Source of the DNA: Mycolicibacterium sp. HK-90
Lineage (GTDB): Bacteria; Actinomycetota; Actinomycetes; Mycobacteriales; Mycobacteriaceae
Assembly: GCF_030486405.1 (NCBI RefSeq)
Contig: NZ_CP129613.1
Span: 5,828,001 to 5,892,000, forward strand
Reading direction: 5' to 3'
DNA length: 64,000 bases
In this document: positions 48,408 through 57,344 of the stretch, one piece after another
Layout of the letters: the number at the start of each line of letters is the position of its first letter
How positions within the stretch are numbered: position 1 is the first letter of the stretch
Program-made: the position numbers and the translations under genes
The notes under the pieces: generated by a model
What the model was told of the DNA's origin: nothing
Databases searched by the model: none
The model's input: only the letters and a program-made list of their open reading frames with translations

Positions 48408-48953
48408 GTGGGCGCGCTGGATGGCTTCTACTCCACGTGGAATAAAGCCAAGGCCACCTTTGGGGTAGGCGTCCCCACCGACGGCACCCAATACGACGGC
48501 AGCTCCCAGCTGCTGCGGATGAAGGCGACCATCGAATCGGCCGAGCCCGACGACCGCTGGCAAGGCTCCGGGTCCGAGGCTTACGCAGCCGCCAACAAAG
48601 AGCACGCAAGCGTCTACCAGAAACTCGCCGACCTGGACAAACAGCTGTCTGCCGAAGTCTCCTATGCCGCCGATGTCGTCACATCGGGGCGTGCCAACCT
48701 CGACGACACCAAGTCCTGGGTCGATGACTTGGTCAGATCGCTACCTCCCGGGAACGCTCAGGATCGAGACAGCCACCTGGTCTCGATTGCCCGCGCGGGC
48801 ATCGCCAAGGTCGACCATATCGTTCAGAACGCCAACACCGAGATGAGCGCCATCGCAGAACGGGTCACCGGTCTCAAGGGCGATTTCGACGCGCTGAGGA
48901 ATCAGAAGTTCGCATCGGGCACCGACAGCACGGACGGAACGAATGGGACATGA
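48408..48953 (+). CDS. EspA/EspE-like type VII secretion effector
   Basis: 181 residues from GTG 48408, with GAGGGGG upstream (48394-48400). The small helical N-terminal region MGALDGFYSTWNKAKATFGV and the WQG turn at residues 51-53 (DDRWQGSGSEAYAAANKEHA) are the WXG-like features of ESX-1 EspA/EspE-type proteins, followed by long helices. No signal peptide, in line with ESX export. No esx pair or ESX machinery gene is in the window. Followed by a truncated lipoprotein ORF with start-stop overlap. Confidence 0.75.
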   Translation: MGALDGFYSTWNKAKATFGVGVPTDGTQYDGSSQLLRMKATIESAEPDDRWQGSGSEAYAAANKEHASVYQKLADLDKQLSAEVSYAADVVTSGRANLDDTKSWVDDLVRSLPPGNAQDRDSHLVSIARAGIAKVDHIVQNANTEMSAIAERVTGLKGDFDALRNQKFASGTDSTDGTNGT

Positions 48954-48976
48954 TGCCGCACCGGAGGAAGGGGCAG

Positions 48977-49069
48977 GTGACGCTGCGCCGTTGTCCGAGT
49001 TGGCCGGCCAGTGCCCTGATGGCGTTCGCCGTGTCGGTTTCCCTGGCAGCTCGAACACCCGGGTCCTGA
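48977..49069 (+). pseudogene. Truncated lipoprotein remnant behind the effector gene
   Basis: GTG 48977 has a strong Shine-Dalgarno (GGAGGAAG at 48963-48970) and opens a 30-codon frame: VTLRRCPSWPASALMAFAVSV is a typical lipoprotein signal start, but the frame stops after SLAARTPGS, with arginine where the lipobox cysteine would be. An in-frame ATG at 48950 overlaps the effector stop. It looks like the head of a lipoprotein gene, similar in layout to the one at 47314, whose body has been deleted. Confidence 0.5.
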
Positions 49070-49114
49070 AATCCGTCGACGAATAGCCCGTCACCGCGTG
49101 CCAAGCTGGCAGGC

Positions 49115-49483
49115 ATGACAGATGACGTACGCGAACAGGGCTTGCGGGTCCTCCAGGAGATGGTCCCGCACCTGCCGGCAGGTGTCGTCGAGCCCGACGG
49201 TTCCTTCGGCGACGAGATGATGGCCATCGGGGTCGACAATGTCTTCGGTCGGCTGTGGAGCCGCGACGGGCTGAGCCGCCGGGACCGCAGCTTGGTGACC
49301 ATGGGCATCCTGATCGCCCTGCGAGCCACCGAGGAATTCGAGTCGCACGTCAGGATCGGCCTGCGAAACGGTCTCACCGAGGACGAGATCGCCGAGGTCA
49401 TCTATCACTCCAGCGGCTACGCGGGCTTCCCCAACGCGAACACTGCGATGAGCGTGGCCAAACGGGTACTCAAAGGTTCGTGA
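49115..49483 (+). CDS. Carboxymuconolactone decarboxylase-family protein
   Basis: 122 residues from ATG 49115. All-helical CMD fold: GLSRRDRSLVTMGILIALRA, FESHVRIGLRNGLTEDEIAE, and VIYHSSGYAGFPNANTAMSV. The AhpD-type CXXC is absent, so this is the decarboxylase-like rather than the peroxidase-like branch. It is coupled to the hydrolase by a GTGA overlap. Probably part of a small aromatic or lactone catabolic pair. Confidence 0.88.
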   Translation: MTDDVREQGLRVLQEMVPHLPAGVVEPDGSFGDEMMAIGVDNVFGRLWSRDGLSRRDRSLVTMGILIALRATEEFESHVRIGLRNGLTEDEIAEVIYHSSGYAGFPNANTAMSVAKRVLKGS

Positions 49484-50352
49484 CCGCAGTAACCCATCAC
49501 CGGACCACCGTCGACGGTGTCGATACCTTCTATCGCGCGGCCGGCCCCGTCGACGCCCCGGTCCTCCTGCTCCCCCATGGCTACCCGGCCTCGTCCTACG
49601 TCTATCGCAACCTCATGGCGCGCCTCGGCGATCGATGGCGGTTGATCGCGCCGGATCTACCCGGATTCGGTTACAGCGCAACGCCTTCACTCAAGGACTT
49701 CGGCTACACCTTCGCCGCCTACAGCCGATTCCTGCAATCCTTCGTCGACGCCATGAGCCTGGACCGCTACGCGATCTGGTTACACGATTACGGCTCTCAG
49801 TTCGGGTTTCAGCTGGCCATTGCCGGTCCGGAACGGGTTGCGGGCCTTGTCATTCAGAACGGTGACATCTACGAGGACGCCTTCGGCCCGAAATACGCGT
49901 TCCTCAAGGAATCATGGGACAACCCTGGCCCCGAAGCCCGGCGCCGGATCGCCCAGCATGTGACACTGCACGGTTTCGAGACCGAGTTCCGCGGTGAACT
50001 TCCCGACGACGTCGCCGACCGGATCAGCCCCGACCTGTGGACGCTGCACTGGTCATTGATGTGCACACCGGAGCGCGTCGCCAATCTGATCCGGCTGCTG
50101 GAGGACCAACCCACCACGTTGAGCTGGTTCGCCGTGGAACAGGCCTACCTGCGTGAGCACCAGCCGCCGGCATTGATCGTATGGGGGCCGCATGACGGCT
50201 ACATGCCGGAGAAGTCCGCCCAGGCATATCGACGCGATCTGCCCGACGCGCCGATCCACCTGCTCGGCGGAGGCCACTGGCTGCTGGAAACCCACCTCGA
50301 CGAAGTGGTTCCGCTGGTCGACGAGTTCCTGACGAAGGTCTACGCCGACTAG
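49480..50352 (+). CDS. Alpha/beta hydrolase with aspartate nucleophile
   Basis: 290 residues from GTG 49480. Oxyanion motif LLPHGYPASSYVYRN, nucleophile elbow WLHDYGSQFGFQLA with aspartate instead of serine (haloalkane dehalogenase/epoxide hydrolase type), acid in VWGPHDGYMPE and histidine in LGGGHWLLE. Co-transcribed with the CMD-like gene. Substrate unknown; the D-nucleophile suggests an epoxide or halide substrate. Confidence 0.85.
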   Translation: MTAVTHHRTTVDGVDTFYRAAGPVDAPVLLLPHGYPASSYVYRNLMARLGDRWRLIAPDLPGFGYSATPSLKDFGYTFAAYSRFLQSFVDAMSLDRYAIWLHDYGSQFGFQLAIAGPERVAGLVIQNGDIYEDAFGPKYAFLKESWDNPGPEARRRIAQHVTLHGFETEFRGELPDDVADRISPDLWTLHWSLMCTPERVANLIRLLEDQPTTLSWFAVEQAYLREHQPPALIVWGPHDGYMPEKSAQAYRRDLPDAPIHLLGGGHWLLETHLDEVVPLVDEFLTKVYAD

Positions 50353-50363
50353 GCCCCAAAAAA

Positions 50364-50439
50364 TGGAGCCACCCAGGGGAATCGAACCCCTGACCTATTC
50401 ATTACGAGTGAATTGCTCTACCGACTGAGCTAGGGTGGC
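50364..50439 (-). tRNA. tRNA-Thr (anticodon CGT)
   Basis: Minus-strand cloverleaf: acceptor GCCACCC with GGGTGGC, D arm with AGCTCAGTCGGTAGAGC, anticodon loop CTCGTAA giving CGT, T arm GGGTTCGATTCC, discriminator T and an encoded CCA at 50364-50366. 76 nt including CCA. Located between an alpha/beta hydrolase and holB as in other mycobacteria. Confidence 0.97.
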
Positions 50440-50495
50440 GCGCTCGGCGAACCGGGCGGCACGAGTCTACGGCAGCCCCCCGCCGACAACCAAAG

Positions 50496-51704
50496 TCACC
50501 CACGCAACGCTTGCCCGACGGTGGCCACCATGGCGTCGACCGCGAACTTCGGTTTGACGTTGATGGCCAGTGCTTCGCGGCATTCCAGCACCGCCTCGAT
50601 GCAGCGCAGCAGCCGGTCTGCGGGTACGTGCGCGGCCATGGCCTCCACTTTCTCGGCCATGTCCGGGTGGTTGGCGGTCACGGCCGTCGCCCCCGACGAC
50701 ACCAGCAGGGCATCGCGAAAGTAGGTGGCCAGGTCGATCAGGGCCCGGTCGAGCGCATCACGGGAGGCCCGGGTCTGCCGGGACTTCTGCCGCCGCTCCA
50801 GCTCCTTGAGCGCCCCGGCCGTGCCGCGGGTGGTGGCCGCGGTGCCCTTGCCGGTTCCGCCGGCACCCAGGGCGGTCTTGAGTTCCTCGGTCTCGGTCTC
50901 GTTACGTCCGGCGGTCAGCGCCAGCGCCTCGGCCTCGGCGACGGCCACCATCTCCTCGGCGGCCGCGAACGCACGCGCCGGCGTCGCGGCATCGCGGGCC
51001 AGCCCGAGCGCCCGTTTTCGTCGTTCCCGAGCCTCGGGATCGGTGGCGAGCCGTCGGGCGCGGCCCACGTGGCCGCCACTGACCGAGGCCGCCCAGCGAG
51101 CGTCCGCCTCCGACAACCCGTCACCGGCGATCAGCACGTCGGCGATGGCGTCGACCGACGGCGTGGTCAGCGCGACGTGCCGGCATCGGGAGCGCAAGGT
51201 GATCGCGATGTCCTCGGGGTCCACCGACGGCGCGCACAGCAGGAACACCGTCGACGCCGGAGGCTCCTCCACCACTTTGAGCAGTGCATTCGCCGCACCC
51301 TCGGTGAGCCGGTCGGCGTCCTCGATCACCACGATCTGCCAGCGACCGGTCCCGGGCCGCCGCGACGCGATCTGGACGATCTCGCGCATCTCCTTGACGG
51401 CGATGGACAGCCCCTCGGGCACGATGCGGCGTACATCGGCGTGGGTGCCGGCCATCGTGGTCGTGCACGCCCGGCATTCACCGCAGCCCGGAGTGCCCTC
51501 GGACGTGCACTGTAGAGCCGCCGCGAAGCACAGCGCGGCGACCGAACGCCCGGAGCCGGGCGGGCCGGTGATCAACCACGCATGTGTCATGGTCCCGACG
51601 GTGGTGCCACTGTGCGGCGAATCACCCCGGGCCGCCATCGCGGCCGCCACCAGCTCCTGTTCCACCGCGTGCTGGCCCACCAGACGCGAAAACACCCCGC
51701 TCAT
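50496..51704 (-). CDS. holB: DNA polymerase III subunit delta'
   Basis: 402 residues from ATG 51704. Clamp-loader AAA+ protein: VGQ start, P-loop GPPGSGRS, zinc cysteines C-x8-C-x2-C-x2-C (CTSEGTPGCGECRAC), Walker B VVIEDADRLTEGAANALLKV and sensor SRCRHV. Ring of delta' loads the beta clamp at the replication fork. The C-terminal half is Ala-rich and longer than in E. coli. Corresponds to Rv3644c; divergent from the cyclase. Confidence 0.95.
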   Translation of the reverse strand: MSGVFSRLVGQHAVEQELVAAAMAARGDSPHSGTTVGTMTHAWLITGPPGSGRSVAALCFAAALQCTSEGTPGCGECRACTTTMAGTHADVRRIVPEGLSIAVKEMREIVQIASRRPGTGRWQIVVIEDADRLTEGAANALLKVVEEPPASTVFLLCAPSVDPEDIAITLRSRCRHVALTTPSVDAIADVLIAGDGLSEADARWAASVSGGHVGRARRLATDPEARERRKRALGLARDAATPARAFAAAEEMVAVAEAEALALTAGRNETETEELKTALGAGGTGKGTAATTRGTAGALKELERRQKSRQTRASRDALDRALIDLATYFRDALLVSSGATAVTANHPDMAEKVEAMAAHVPADRLLRCIEAVLECREALAINVKPKFAVDAMVATVGQALRG

Positions 51705-51773
51705 CGTCCTCAACAGTAGTGGTCAAGCCGACACAACCACGTCACAGCGGCGCTCAACGTCCCCGCGGCCCGA

Positions 51774-51779
51774 TACGGT
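51774..51779 (+). promoter_or_regulatory. -10 box for the cyclase gene
   Basis: TACGGT ends 6 nt before GTG 51786, the leaderless pattern; no Shine-Dalgarno is seen upstream of that GTG. Confidence 0.5.
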
Positions 51780-51785
51780 AAACGG

Positions 51786-53390
51786 GTGACCACGGAGCCA
51801 ATACCCATCGCGCGAATCGGTGCATTCGCGCGATGGGTGGCGCGTACCCCGTGGCCGGTGTTCACGCTGGGCATGCTGCAGGCCGACATCATCGGTGCGT
51901 TGTTCGTGCTCGGCTTCCTACGCTTCGGCCTGCCGCCGGAGGATCGCATCCAGCTCCAGGACCTGCCGGTGTTCAATCTGGCGATCTTCCTGGGCTACCT
52001 GTTCGTGTCGTTCACGGTCGGCGCCTATCTGGCCCTGCGGCTGCTGATCCCGGTGATCCGGTGGCAGCGCCGCGACACCCAGCTGTCCCAGTCGGACCCC
52101 GGCATCACCGAGCTGGCCCGGGCGCGGGCCCTGAAGATGCCGTTCTACCGCACCCTGATCAGCGTCACGAACTGGTTCCTGGGCTCGATCGTGTTCATCG
52201 TGGCCAGCTGGCCGGTGGCCAGCAAGTCCGCTCCCGTGGTGCTGGTCGCCACCGCGCTGGGCGCCACCGCCACCGCGATCATCGGCTACCTGCAGTCCGA
52301 GCGGGTGCTACGCCCGGTCGCCGTGGCGGCGCTGCGCGGCGGCGTGCCGGAGAACTTCCACGCGCCGGGCGTGATCCTGCGACAGGTGCTGACGTGGGTG
52401 CTGTCCACGGGCGTGCCGGTGCTGGCCATCGTGCTGGCCCTGGTGGCCAGCAAGTTCTCCATCCTGACCGCGTCCACCGACCGCCTGATCACCCCGCTGT
52501 TGCTGCTGGCCATCGCGGCGCTGGTGATCGGGCTGTCCGGCACCGTGCTGGTGGCGATGTCGATCGCCGACCCGCTGCGTCAGCTGCGCTGGGCGCTGGG
52601 CGAGGTGCAGCGCGGAAACTACAACGCGCACATGCAGATCTACGACGCCAGCGAGCTCGGCCTGCTGCAGGCCGGGTTCAACGACATGGTGCGCGAGCTG
52701 GCCGAGCGGCAGCGGTTGCGTGACCTGTTCGGCCGCTATGTCGGTGAGGACGTGGCCCGTCGCGCCTTGGAGCGGGGCACCGAGCTGGGCGGCCAGGAAC
52801 GCGATGTGGCAGTGCTTTTCGTGGACCTGGTGGGGTCGACGCATCTGGCGTCGACCATCCCGGCCGGCGACGTGGTGAACCTGCTCAACGAGTTCTTCCG
52901 GGTCATCGTCGACACGGTCAACCGGCACGGCGGGTTCGTCAACAAGTTCCAGGGCGATGCGGCCCTGGCCATCTTCGGGGCGCCGATCGAGCATCCCGAC
53001 GCGTCCGGCGGTGCGCTGGCCGCCTCCCGTGAACTGCACGACGAACTGCTCAGCGTGCTGGGCACCGACATCGAGTTCGGTATCGGGGTCTCGGCGGGGC
53101 GGGCGATCGCCGGCCACATCGGCGCTCAGGCCCGGTTCGAGTACACCGTGATCGGTGACCCGGTCAACGAGGCGGCCCGGCTCACCGAGCTCGCGAAGCT
53201 GGAGGAAGGCCACGTGCTGGCCTCGGCGATCGCGGTCAGCGGTGCCCTGGACGCAGAGGCGCTGAGCTGGGATGTCGGCGAGATCGTCGAACTGCGCGGC
53301 CGCACGGTGCCCACGCAGCTGGCCCGTCCGATGAACCTGGTGCTGCCCCGCGACCTGGAGCGCGAGGCAGAGAGCGACGTCTCCAGCTAG
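51786..53390 (+). CDS. Membrane class III adenylate cyclase (Rv3645 type)
   Basis: 534 residues from GTG 51786. Six helices (residues about 20-250), a HAMP domain (IADPLRQLRWALGEVQRGNY), then the cyclase domain from about 315. Metal aspartates in VLFVDLVGSTH and in FQGDAALAIFGAP, adenine-selecting lysine in VNKFQGD, transition-state Asn/Arg in IGDPVNEAARL. Rv3645 in M. tuberculosis is a major adenylate cyclase linked to fatty-acid sensing and drug tolerance. Makes cAMP from ATP at the membrane as a dimer. Confidence 0.93.
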   Translation: MTTEPIPIARIGAFARWVARTPWPVFTLGMLQADIIGALFVLGFLRFGLPPEDRIQLQDLPVFNLAIFLGYLFVSFTVGAYLALRLLIPVIRWQRRDTQLSQSDPGITELARARALKMPFYRTLISVTNWFLGSIVFIVASWPVASKSAPVVLVATALGATATAIIGYLQSERVLRPVAVAALRGGVPENFHAPGVILRQVLTWVLSTGVPVLAIVLALVASKFSILTASTDRLITPLLLLAIAALVIGLSGTVLVAMSIADPLRQLRWALGEVQRGNYNAHMQIYDASELGLLQAGFNDMVRELAERQRLRDLFGRYVGEDVARRALERGTELGGQERDVAVLFVDLVGSTHLASTIPAGDVVNLLNEFFRVIVDTVNRHGGFVNKFQGDAALAIFGAPIEHPDASGGALAASRELHDELLSVLGTDIEFGIGVSAGRAIAGHIGAQARFEYTVIGDPVNEAARLTELAKLEEGHVLASAIAVSGALDAEALSWDVGEIVELRGRTVPTQLARPMNLVLPRDLEREAESDVSS

Positions 53391-53404
53391 ACGCTCTGGA
53401 AAGC

Positions 53405-56230
53405 TCAGGCCTTCTTGGCGGCGGCCTTCTTCGCCGGGGCCTTCTTGGCAGCGGTTTTCTTGGCGGCAGCCTTCTTCGCCGGAGCTTTCTTGGCGGCCTT
53501 CTTCGCCGGCCCACGCGCCCGACGATCGGCCAACAGCTCCGAGGCCCGCTCGTCGGTGATCGAGGCGACATCATCACCCTTGCGCAGGCTGGCGTTGGTC
53601 TCACCGTCGGTGACATACGGCCCGAACCGACCGTCCTTGATCACCATGGGCTTGCCCGAGGCCGGGTCGGTGCCCAGCTCACGCAGCGGCGGGGCCGCGG
53701 CGGCCTGGCGCCCACGGCGTTTCGGCTCGGCGTAGATCTTGAGCGCTTCCTCGAGGGTGATGGTGAACATCTGTTCCTCGGTGGCCAGCGAACGAGAGTC
53801 GGTGCCGCGCTTCAGGTATGGGCCGTAGCGGCCGTTCTGCGCGGTGATCTCCTCGTTGTTCGACGGGTCGACTCCGACCACGCGCGGCAACGACAGCAGC
53901 TTGAGCGCGTCGTCGAGCGTCACCGTCTCCAGATCCATGGTGCGCAGCAACGATCCGGTGCGCGGCTTGGGTCCGGTCGGCTTCTTGCCCTTCTTGGCCG
54001 TCGTTCCCGCGTCCGGATCCTCGGGAGGTTCCGGGAGAATCTCGGTGACGTACGGACCGAATCGGCCATCCTTGGCGACGATCTCGTGGCCGGTCGCCGG
54101 ATCGACGCCCAGAACCCGGCCCTCTTGCGGTGTGGCAAAAGCCTTCTCGGCCAACTCGAGCGTCAGCTCGTCGGGCGTCAGCTCATCTTTGAGGTTCGCC
54201 CGCTGCGGCTTGAGCTCACCCGGATTGTCCGGATCGGCAATCATGCGCTCCAGGTACGGCCCGTTACGGCCCACCCGAACCACGATCGCGCGCCCCTCGT
54301 CATCGTCAAAGAGCTTGATGGAGTTGACTTCTCGCGCGTCGATACCTTCGAGGTTCCCACCGACGAGGTGCTTGAGCCCACCGGCGCGGGCGATCGAACC
54401 CTCGACGCCGTGCTCACCGCCGAAGTAGAAGTTCGACAGCCAGTTGGTGCGCTGCTCCTGGCCGTTGGCGATCTCGTCGAGCTCGTCCTCCATGGCCGCG
54501 GTGAAGTCGTAATCCACCAGCCGGCCGAAGTGCTGCTCCAGCAGCCCGACCACGGCGAAGGCCACCCAGGACGGCACCAGCGCGCTGCCCTTCTTCTGCA
54601 CATAGCCGCGGTCCTGGATGGTCTTGATGATCGAGCTGTACGTCGACGGACGACCGATGCCCAGCTCTTCGAGAGCCTTGATCAGCGAGGCCTCGGTGTA
54701 GCGGGCCGGCGGGCTGGTCTGGTGGCCGTCGGCGGTCAGATCGGCGGCGTCGACGCGCTGTCCCTGGGTCAGGTTCGGCAGGCGGCTCTCGGCATCGTCG
54801 GACTCACCGCCGGCCAGCTCGTCGATGCTCTCGACGTAGGCCTTGAGGAAGCCCGGGAACGTGATGGTGCGGCCGGACGCGTTGAAGACGACCTGTTCGC
54901 CACCACGGGCGGTACCGGCGATCCGCAGCGACAGCGTGGTGCCGCGCGCGTCGGCCATCTGCGAGGCCACGGTGCGCTGCCAGATCAGCTCGTAGAGCCG
55001 GAACTCGTCGGTATCCAGAGCGCTGTGCAGCTGGCCGGGGGTCTGGAACACGTCACCGGCGGGGCGGATCGCCTCGTGCGCCTCCTGGGCGTTCTTGACC
55101 TTGCGGGTGTACTGCCGCGGCGACGGATGCACGTACTCGTCGCCGTAGAGCTGACGGGCCTGGTTGCGAGCCGCGTTGATGGCCGACTCCGACAGCGTCG
55201 TCGAGTCGGTACGCATGTAGGTGATGTAGCCGTTCTCGTACAGCCGCTGCGCGATGCTCATGGTGCGCTCCGAGGAGAACCGCAGCTTTCGGGCGGCTTC
55301 CTGCTGCAGCGTCGACGTCATGAACGGCGCGTAGGGCTTGCGGGTGTACGGCTTCTGCTCGACGGAGCTGACGGCCAACTGAGCGCCGCGCAGCCCGGCG
55401 GCCAGCGCTCCGGCGCTGGCCTCGTCGAGCACGAGCACCTCGTCCGGCTTCTTGAGCTGACCGAGGGAGTCGAAATCGCGGCCGGCCGCGATCCGGCGCC
55501 CGTCGACGGTGTTGAGCTTGGCGGTGAACTTGGGCGGCGTGGCCTGCGGGTCGGACACCGACGCGTCCAGCTCGGCGCTGACGTCCCAGTAGCCGGCGCT
55601 GCGGAACGCCATGCGCTCCCGCTCACGCTGCACGATGATGCGGGTGGCCACCGACTGCACGCGGCCGGCCGAAAGCTTCGGCGCGACCTTCTTCCACAGC
55701 ACGGGCGAGACCTCGTAGCCGTAGAGCCGGTCGAGGATGCGGCGGGTCTCCTGCGCGTCGACCAGGGCAATGTCCAGGTCACGCGGGTTTTCCGCGGCGG
55801 CCCGGATGGCAGGCTCGGTGATCTCGTGGAACACCATCCGCCGCACCGGCACCTTGGGCTTCAGCGTCTCCAGCAGATGCCAGGCGATCGCCTCCCCCTC
55901 GCGGTCACCGTCCGTCGCGAGGTAGAGCTCGTCGACACCCTTGAGCAGGTCCTTGAGCTCGGTGACCGTGCTCTTCTTGTCGGGGCTGACGATGTAGAGC
56001 GGTTCGAAGTTGTCGTCGACGTTGACCCCGAGGCGGGCCCACGGTTCGGATTTGTACTTGGCGGGCACGTCCGCGGCATTGCGCGGCAGGTCACGGATAT
56101 GCCCGCGGGAGGACTCGACAACATAATTGGAGCCGAGGTAGCCGGCGATCTTGCGCGCCTTGGTCGGCGACTCGACAATCACGAGTCGCCGGATGTTCCC
56201 CTTGCTACCGCTGCCGCTATCGCCAGCCAA
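53405..56230 (-). CDS. topA: DNA topoisomerase I
   Basis: 941 residues from TTG 56230. Toprim domain RLVIVESPTKARKIAGYLGS at the N-terminus with DGDREGEAIAWH, active-site tyrosine in GYITYMRTDSTTLSES. The C-terminus has three repeat modules with GRFGPYV or GRYGPYL, as in mycobacterial TopA that lacks zinc fingers, and ends in a Lys/Ala-rich tail of KKAAAKK and KKAPAKK repeats, about 40 residues. The tail helps binding and processivity. Relaxes negative supercoils; essential. Corresponds to Rv3646c. Confidence 0.96.
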   Translation of the reverse strand: MAGDSGSGSKGNIRRLVIVESPTKARKIAGYLGSNYVVESSRGHIRDLPRNAADVPAKYKSEPWARLGVNVDDNFEPLYIVSPDKKSTVTELKDLLKGVDELYLATDGDREGEAIAWHLLETLKPKVPVRRMVFHEITEPAIRAAAENPRDLDIALVDAQETRRILDRLYGYEVSPVLWKKVAPKLSAGRVQSVATRIIVQRERERMAFRSAGYWDVSAELDASVSDPQATPPKFTAKLNTVDGRRIAAGRDFDSLGQLKKPDEVLVLDEASAGALAAGLRGAQLAVSSVEQKPYTRKPYAPFMTSTLQQEAARKLRFSSERTMSIAQRLYENGYITYMRTDSTTLSESAINAARNQARQLYGDEYVHPSPRQYTRKVKNAQEAHEAIRPAGDVFQTPGQLHSALDTDEFRLYELIWQRTVASQMADARGTTLSLRIAGTARGGEQVVFNASGRTITFPGFLKAYVESIDELAGGESDDAESRLPNLTQGQRVDAADLTADGHQTSPPARYTEASLIKALEELGIGRPSTYSSIIKTIQDRGYVQKKGSALVPSWVAFAVVGLLEQHFGRLVDYDFTAAMEDELDEIANGQEQRTNWLSNFYFGGEHGVEGSIARAGGLKHLVGGNLEGIDAREVNSIKLFDDDEGRAIVVRVGRNGPYLERMIADPDNPGELKPQRANLKDELTPDELTLELAEKAFATPQEGRVLGVDPATGHEIVAKDGRFGPYVTEILPEPPEDPDAGTTAKKGKKPTGPKPRTGSLLRTMDLETVTLDDALKLLSLPRVVGVDPSNNEEITAQNGRYGPYLKRGTDSRSLATEEQMFTITLEEALKIYAEPKRRGRQAAAAPPLRELGTDPASGKPMVIKDGRFGPYVTDGETNASLRKGDDVASITDERASELLADRRARGPAKKAAKKAPAKKAAAKKTAAKKAPAKKAAAKKA

Positions 56231-56254
56231 CTGTGCTTACGCTCCACTTCTATA

Positions 56255-56277
56255 GTTGCCGCGCCATGCCCGGCAAC
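56255..56277. promoter_or_regulatory. Hairpin in the topA promoter region
   Basis: GTTGCCG (56255-56261) and CGGCAAC (56271-56277) form a 7-bp inverted repeat with a 9-nt loop, 25 bp above the topA start and next to TATAG. No T-run follows on either strand, so it is more likely an operator or supercoiling-sensitive element than a terminator. Confidence 0.35.
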
Positions 56278-56333
56278 TGACAATTTCGCATTACGCGCGA
56301 GCCTACGCAAACCGGCTCTCCGCGTGTGCACCA

Positions 56334-56927
56334 TTAAATACGTGGCCAGTGCGCCACCGCCGCGGCATCCCCTGGTGGTTCTCCGACGTTCTCTACCAGG
56401 CGCGACAGGCGTCGTCGCCCGCTGATTCGCAGCGCCGGATGGGAGCCCCTGGTCCCGATCAGGGTCGGCGCGATTCCCACCCGCATCATGGCCGCGGCCA
56501 GCGGAGCATGCGTATCGGGCGCATGCGGGTCCAGCCCGAGCAGATAACGGTCGTCGGCCTCCGGCGTGCCCGCCGCCAGCGTCCAGGCCCGCAGCTCGCG
56601 CGAGCCGGGGAGCCATCCGGCCGGCACCGTCTTGACCGCGCCCCTGGTCCAGTCCCGCGCGATGAGCATCAGCTGCGGATCCAGCGCGGTTCGCACGAGC
56701 GGGTTGTTCTCGTCCGTCCGGGAGATCTCCGAGACCAGGCCGGCCTCGCCGATCATCTCGGCCAGGCCATGGGCTCGCCACAGCTCGTCGACGACGACCG
56801 AGATCCGCGCCGCCTGCCGGCCGCCATTGCCCGCCTGAACAACCTGCCCGGGTCCGGCGAGCACCCCGGTCAGATCGGCCACCGCGGGCGGCACCGACTC
56901 AGCCGAGAAGAAGGACAGCTGGCTCAC
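56334..56927 (-). CDS. Conserved mycobacterial protein (Rv3647c type)
   Basis: 197 residues from GTG 56927. No named domain recognised. Segments QAARISVVVDELWRAHGLAE, PLVRTALDPQLMLIARDWTRG, SRELRAWTLAAG and YLLGLDPHAPDTHAPLAAAM suggest a mixed alpha/beta fold. Gene order between topA and cspA equals M. tuberculosis. It lies downstream of cspA beyond the terminator, probably with its own promoter, and upstream of topA. Confidence 0.8.
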   Translation of the reverse strand: MSQLSFFSAESVPPAVADLTGVLAGPGQVVQAGNGGRQAARISVVVDELWRAHGLAEMIGEAGLVSEISRTDENNPLVRTALDPQLMLIARDWTRGAVKTVPAGWLPGSRELRAWTLAAGTPEADDRYLLGLDPHAPDTHAPLAAAMMRVGIAPTLIGTRGSHPALRISGRRRLSRLVENVGEPPGDAAAVAHWPRI

Positions 56928-56955
56928 AAATCGACACTAGGCCAGCGCAGGCCGC

Positions 56956-57005
56956 AAAAACGAGAACACCCCCGTGGTGTCCGGTCTGGACTCACACGGG
57001 GGTGT
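56956..57005 (-). terminator. Rho-independent terminator of cspA
   Basis: ACACCCCCGTG (56966-56976) pairs perfectly with CACGGGGGTGT (56995-57005), 11 bp, loop 18 nt. On the minus strand the stem is followed by TCTCG and five T residues (complement of 56956-56960). It lies 20 nt after the cspA stop. Confidence 0.9.
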
Positions 57006-57024
57006 CTCTTTGGGTTTGTTTGGC

Positions 57025-57228
57025 TCAGATGGCCCGAACACCCGTGGCCTGCGGCCCCTTGGGGCTCTGGCCGACCTCGAACTCAACCTTCTGGTTCTCC
57101 TCCAGGGTGCGGAATCCGCTGCCCTGAATTTCCGTGTAGTGGACAAACACGTCGGCAGAGCCGTCCTCCGGAGCGATGAAGCCGAAGCCCTTTTCCGCGT
57201 TGAACCACTTCACAGTTCCCTGTGGCAT
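57025..57228 (-). CDS. cspA: Cold-shock protein A
   Basis: 67 residues from ATG 57228. RNA-binding motifs RNP1 KGFGFI and RNP2 VFVHYTEI in one OB fold. Ribosome site is in the purine-rich stretch AGAAGGAAAGAACAAAAG just upstream. The stop is followed 20 nt later by a strong terminator, so the transcript is short and probably abundant. Corresponds to Rv3648c. Confidence 0.97.
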   Translation of the reverse strand: MPQGTVKWFNAEKGFGFIAPEDGSADVFVHYTEIQGSGFRTLEENQKVEFEVGQSPKGPQATGVRAI

Positions 57229-57344
57229 CTTTTGTTCTTTCCTTCTCTTTCAACCGGGTGCGGTCCACCGACTTCCGATGTACCGGGCCCGTTCCGACCG
57301 CCATCCTTCGTGGAGTCGCCCGGAACTTGACCCGACCTACAACC

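Noticed and set aside
48950..48976. 39-codon frame from ATG 48950 as a full small gene
   Set aside because: The ribosome site lies inside it and points to GTG 48977; the product stops early with no family, so a truncated remnant is more likely.
53405..53520. Repeated CTTCTTGGCGGC units as a possible CRISPR or VNTR locus
   Set aside because: They are codons of the Lys/Ala repeat tail of topA; no spacers are present.
56255..56277. Stem above topA as the terminator of the Rv3647c-type gene
   Set aside because: Only 7 bp and no T-run on the minus strand after the stem.
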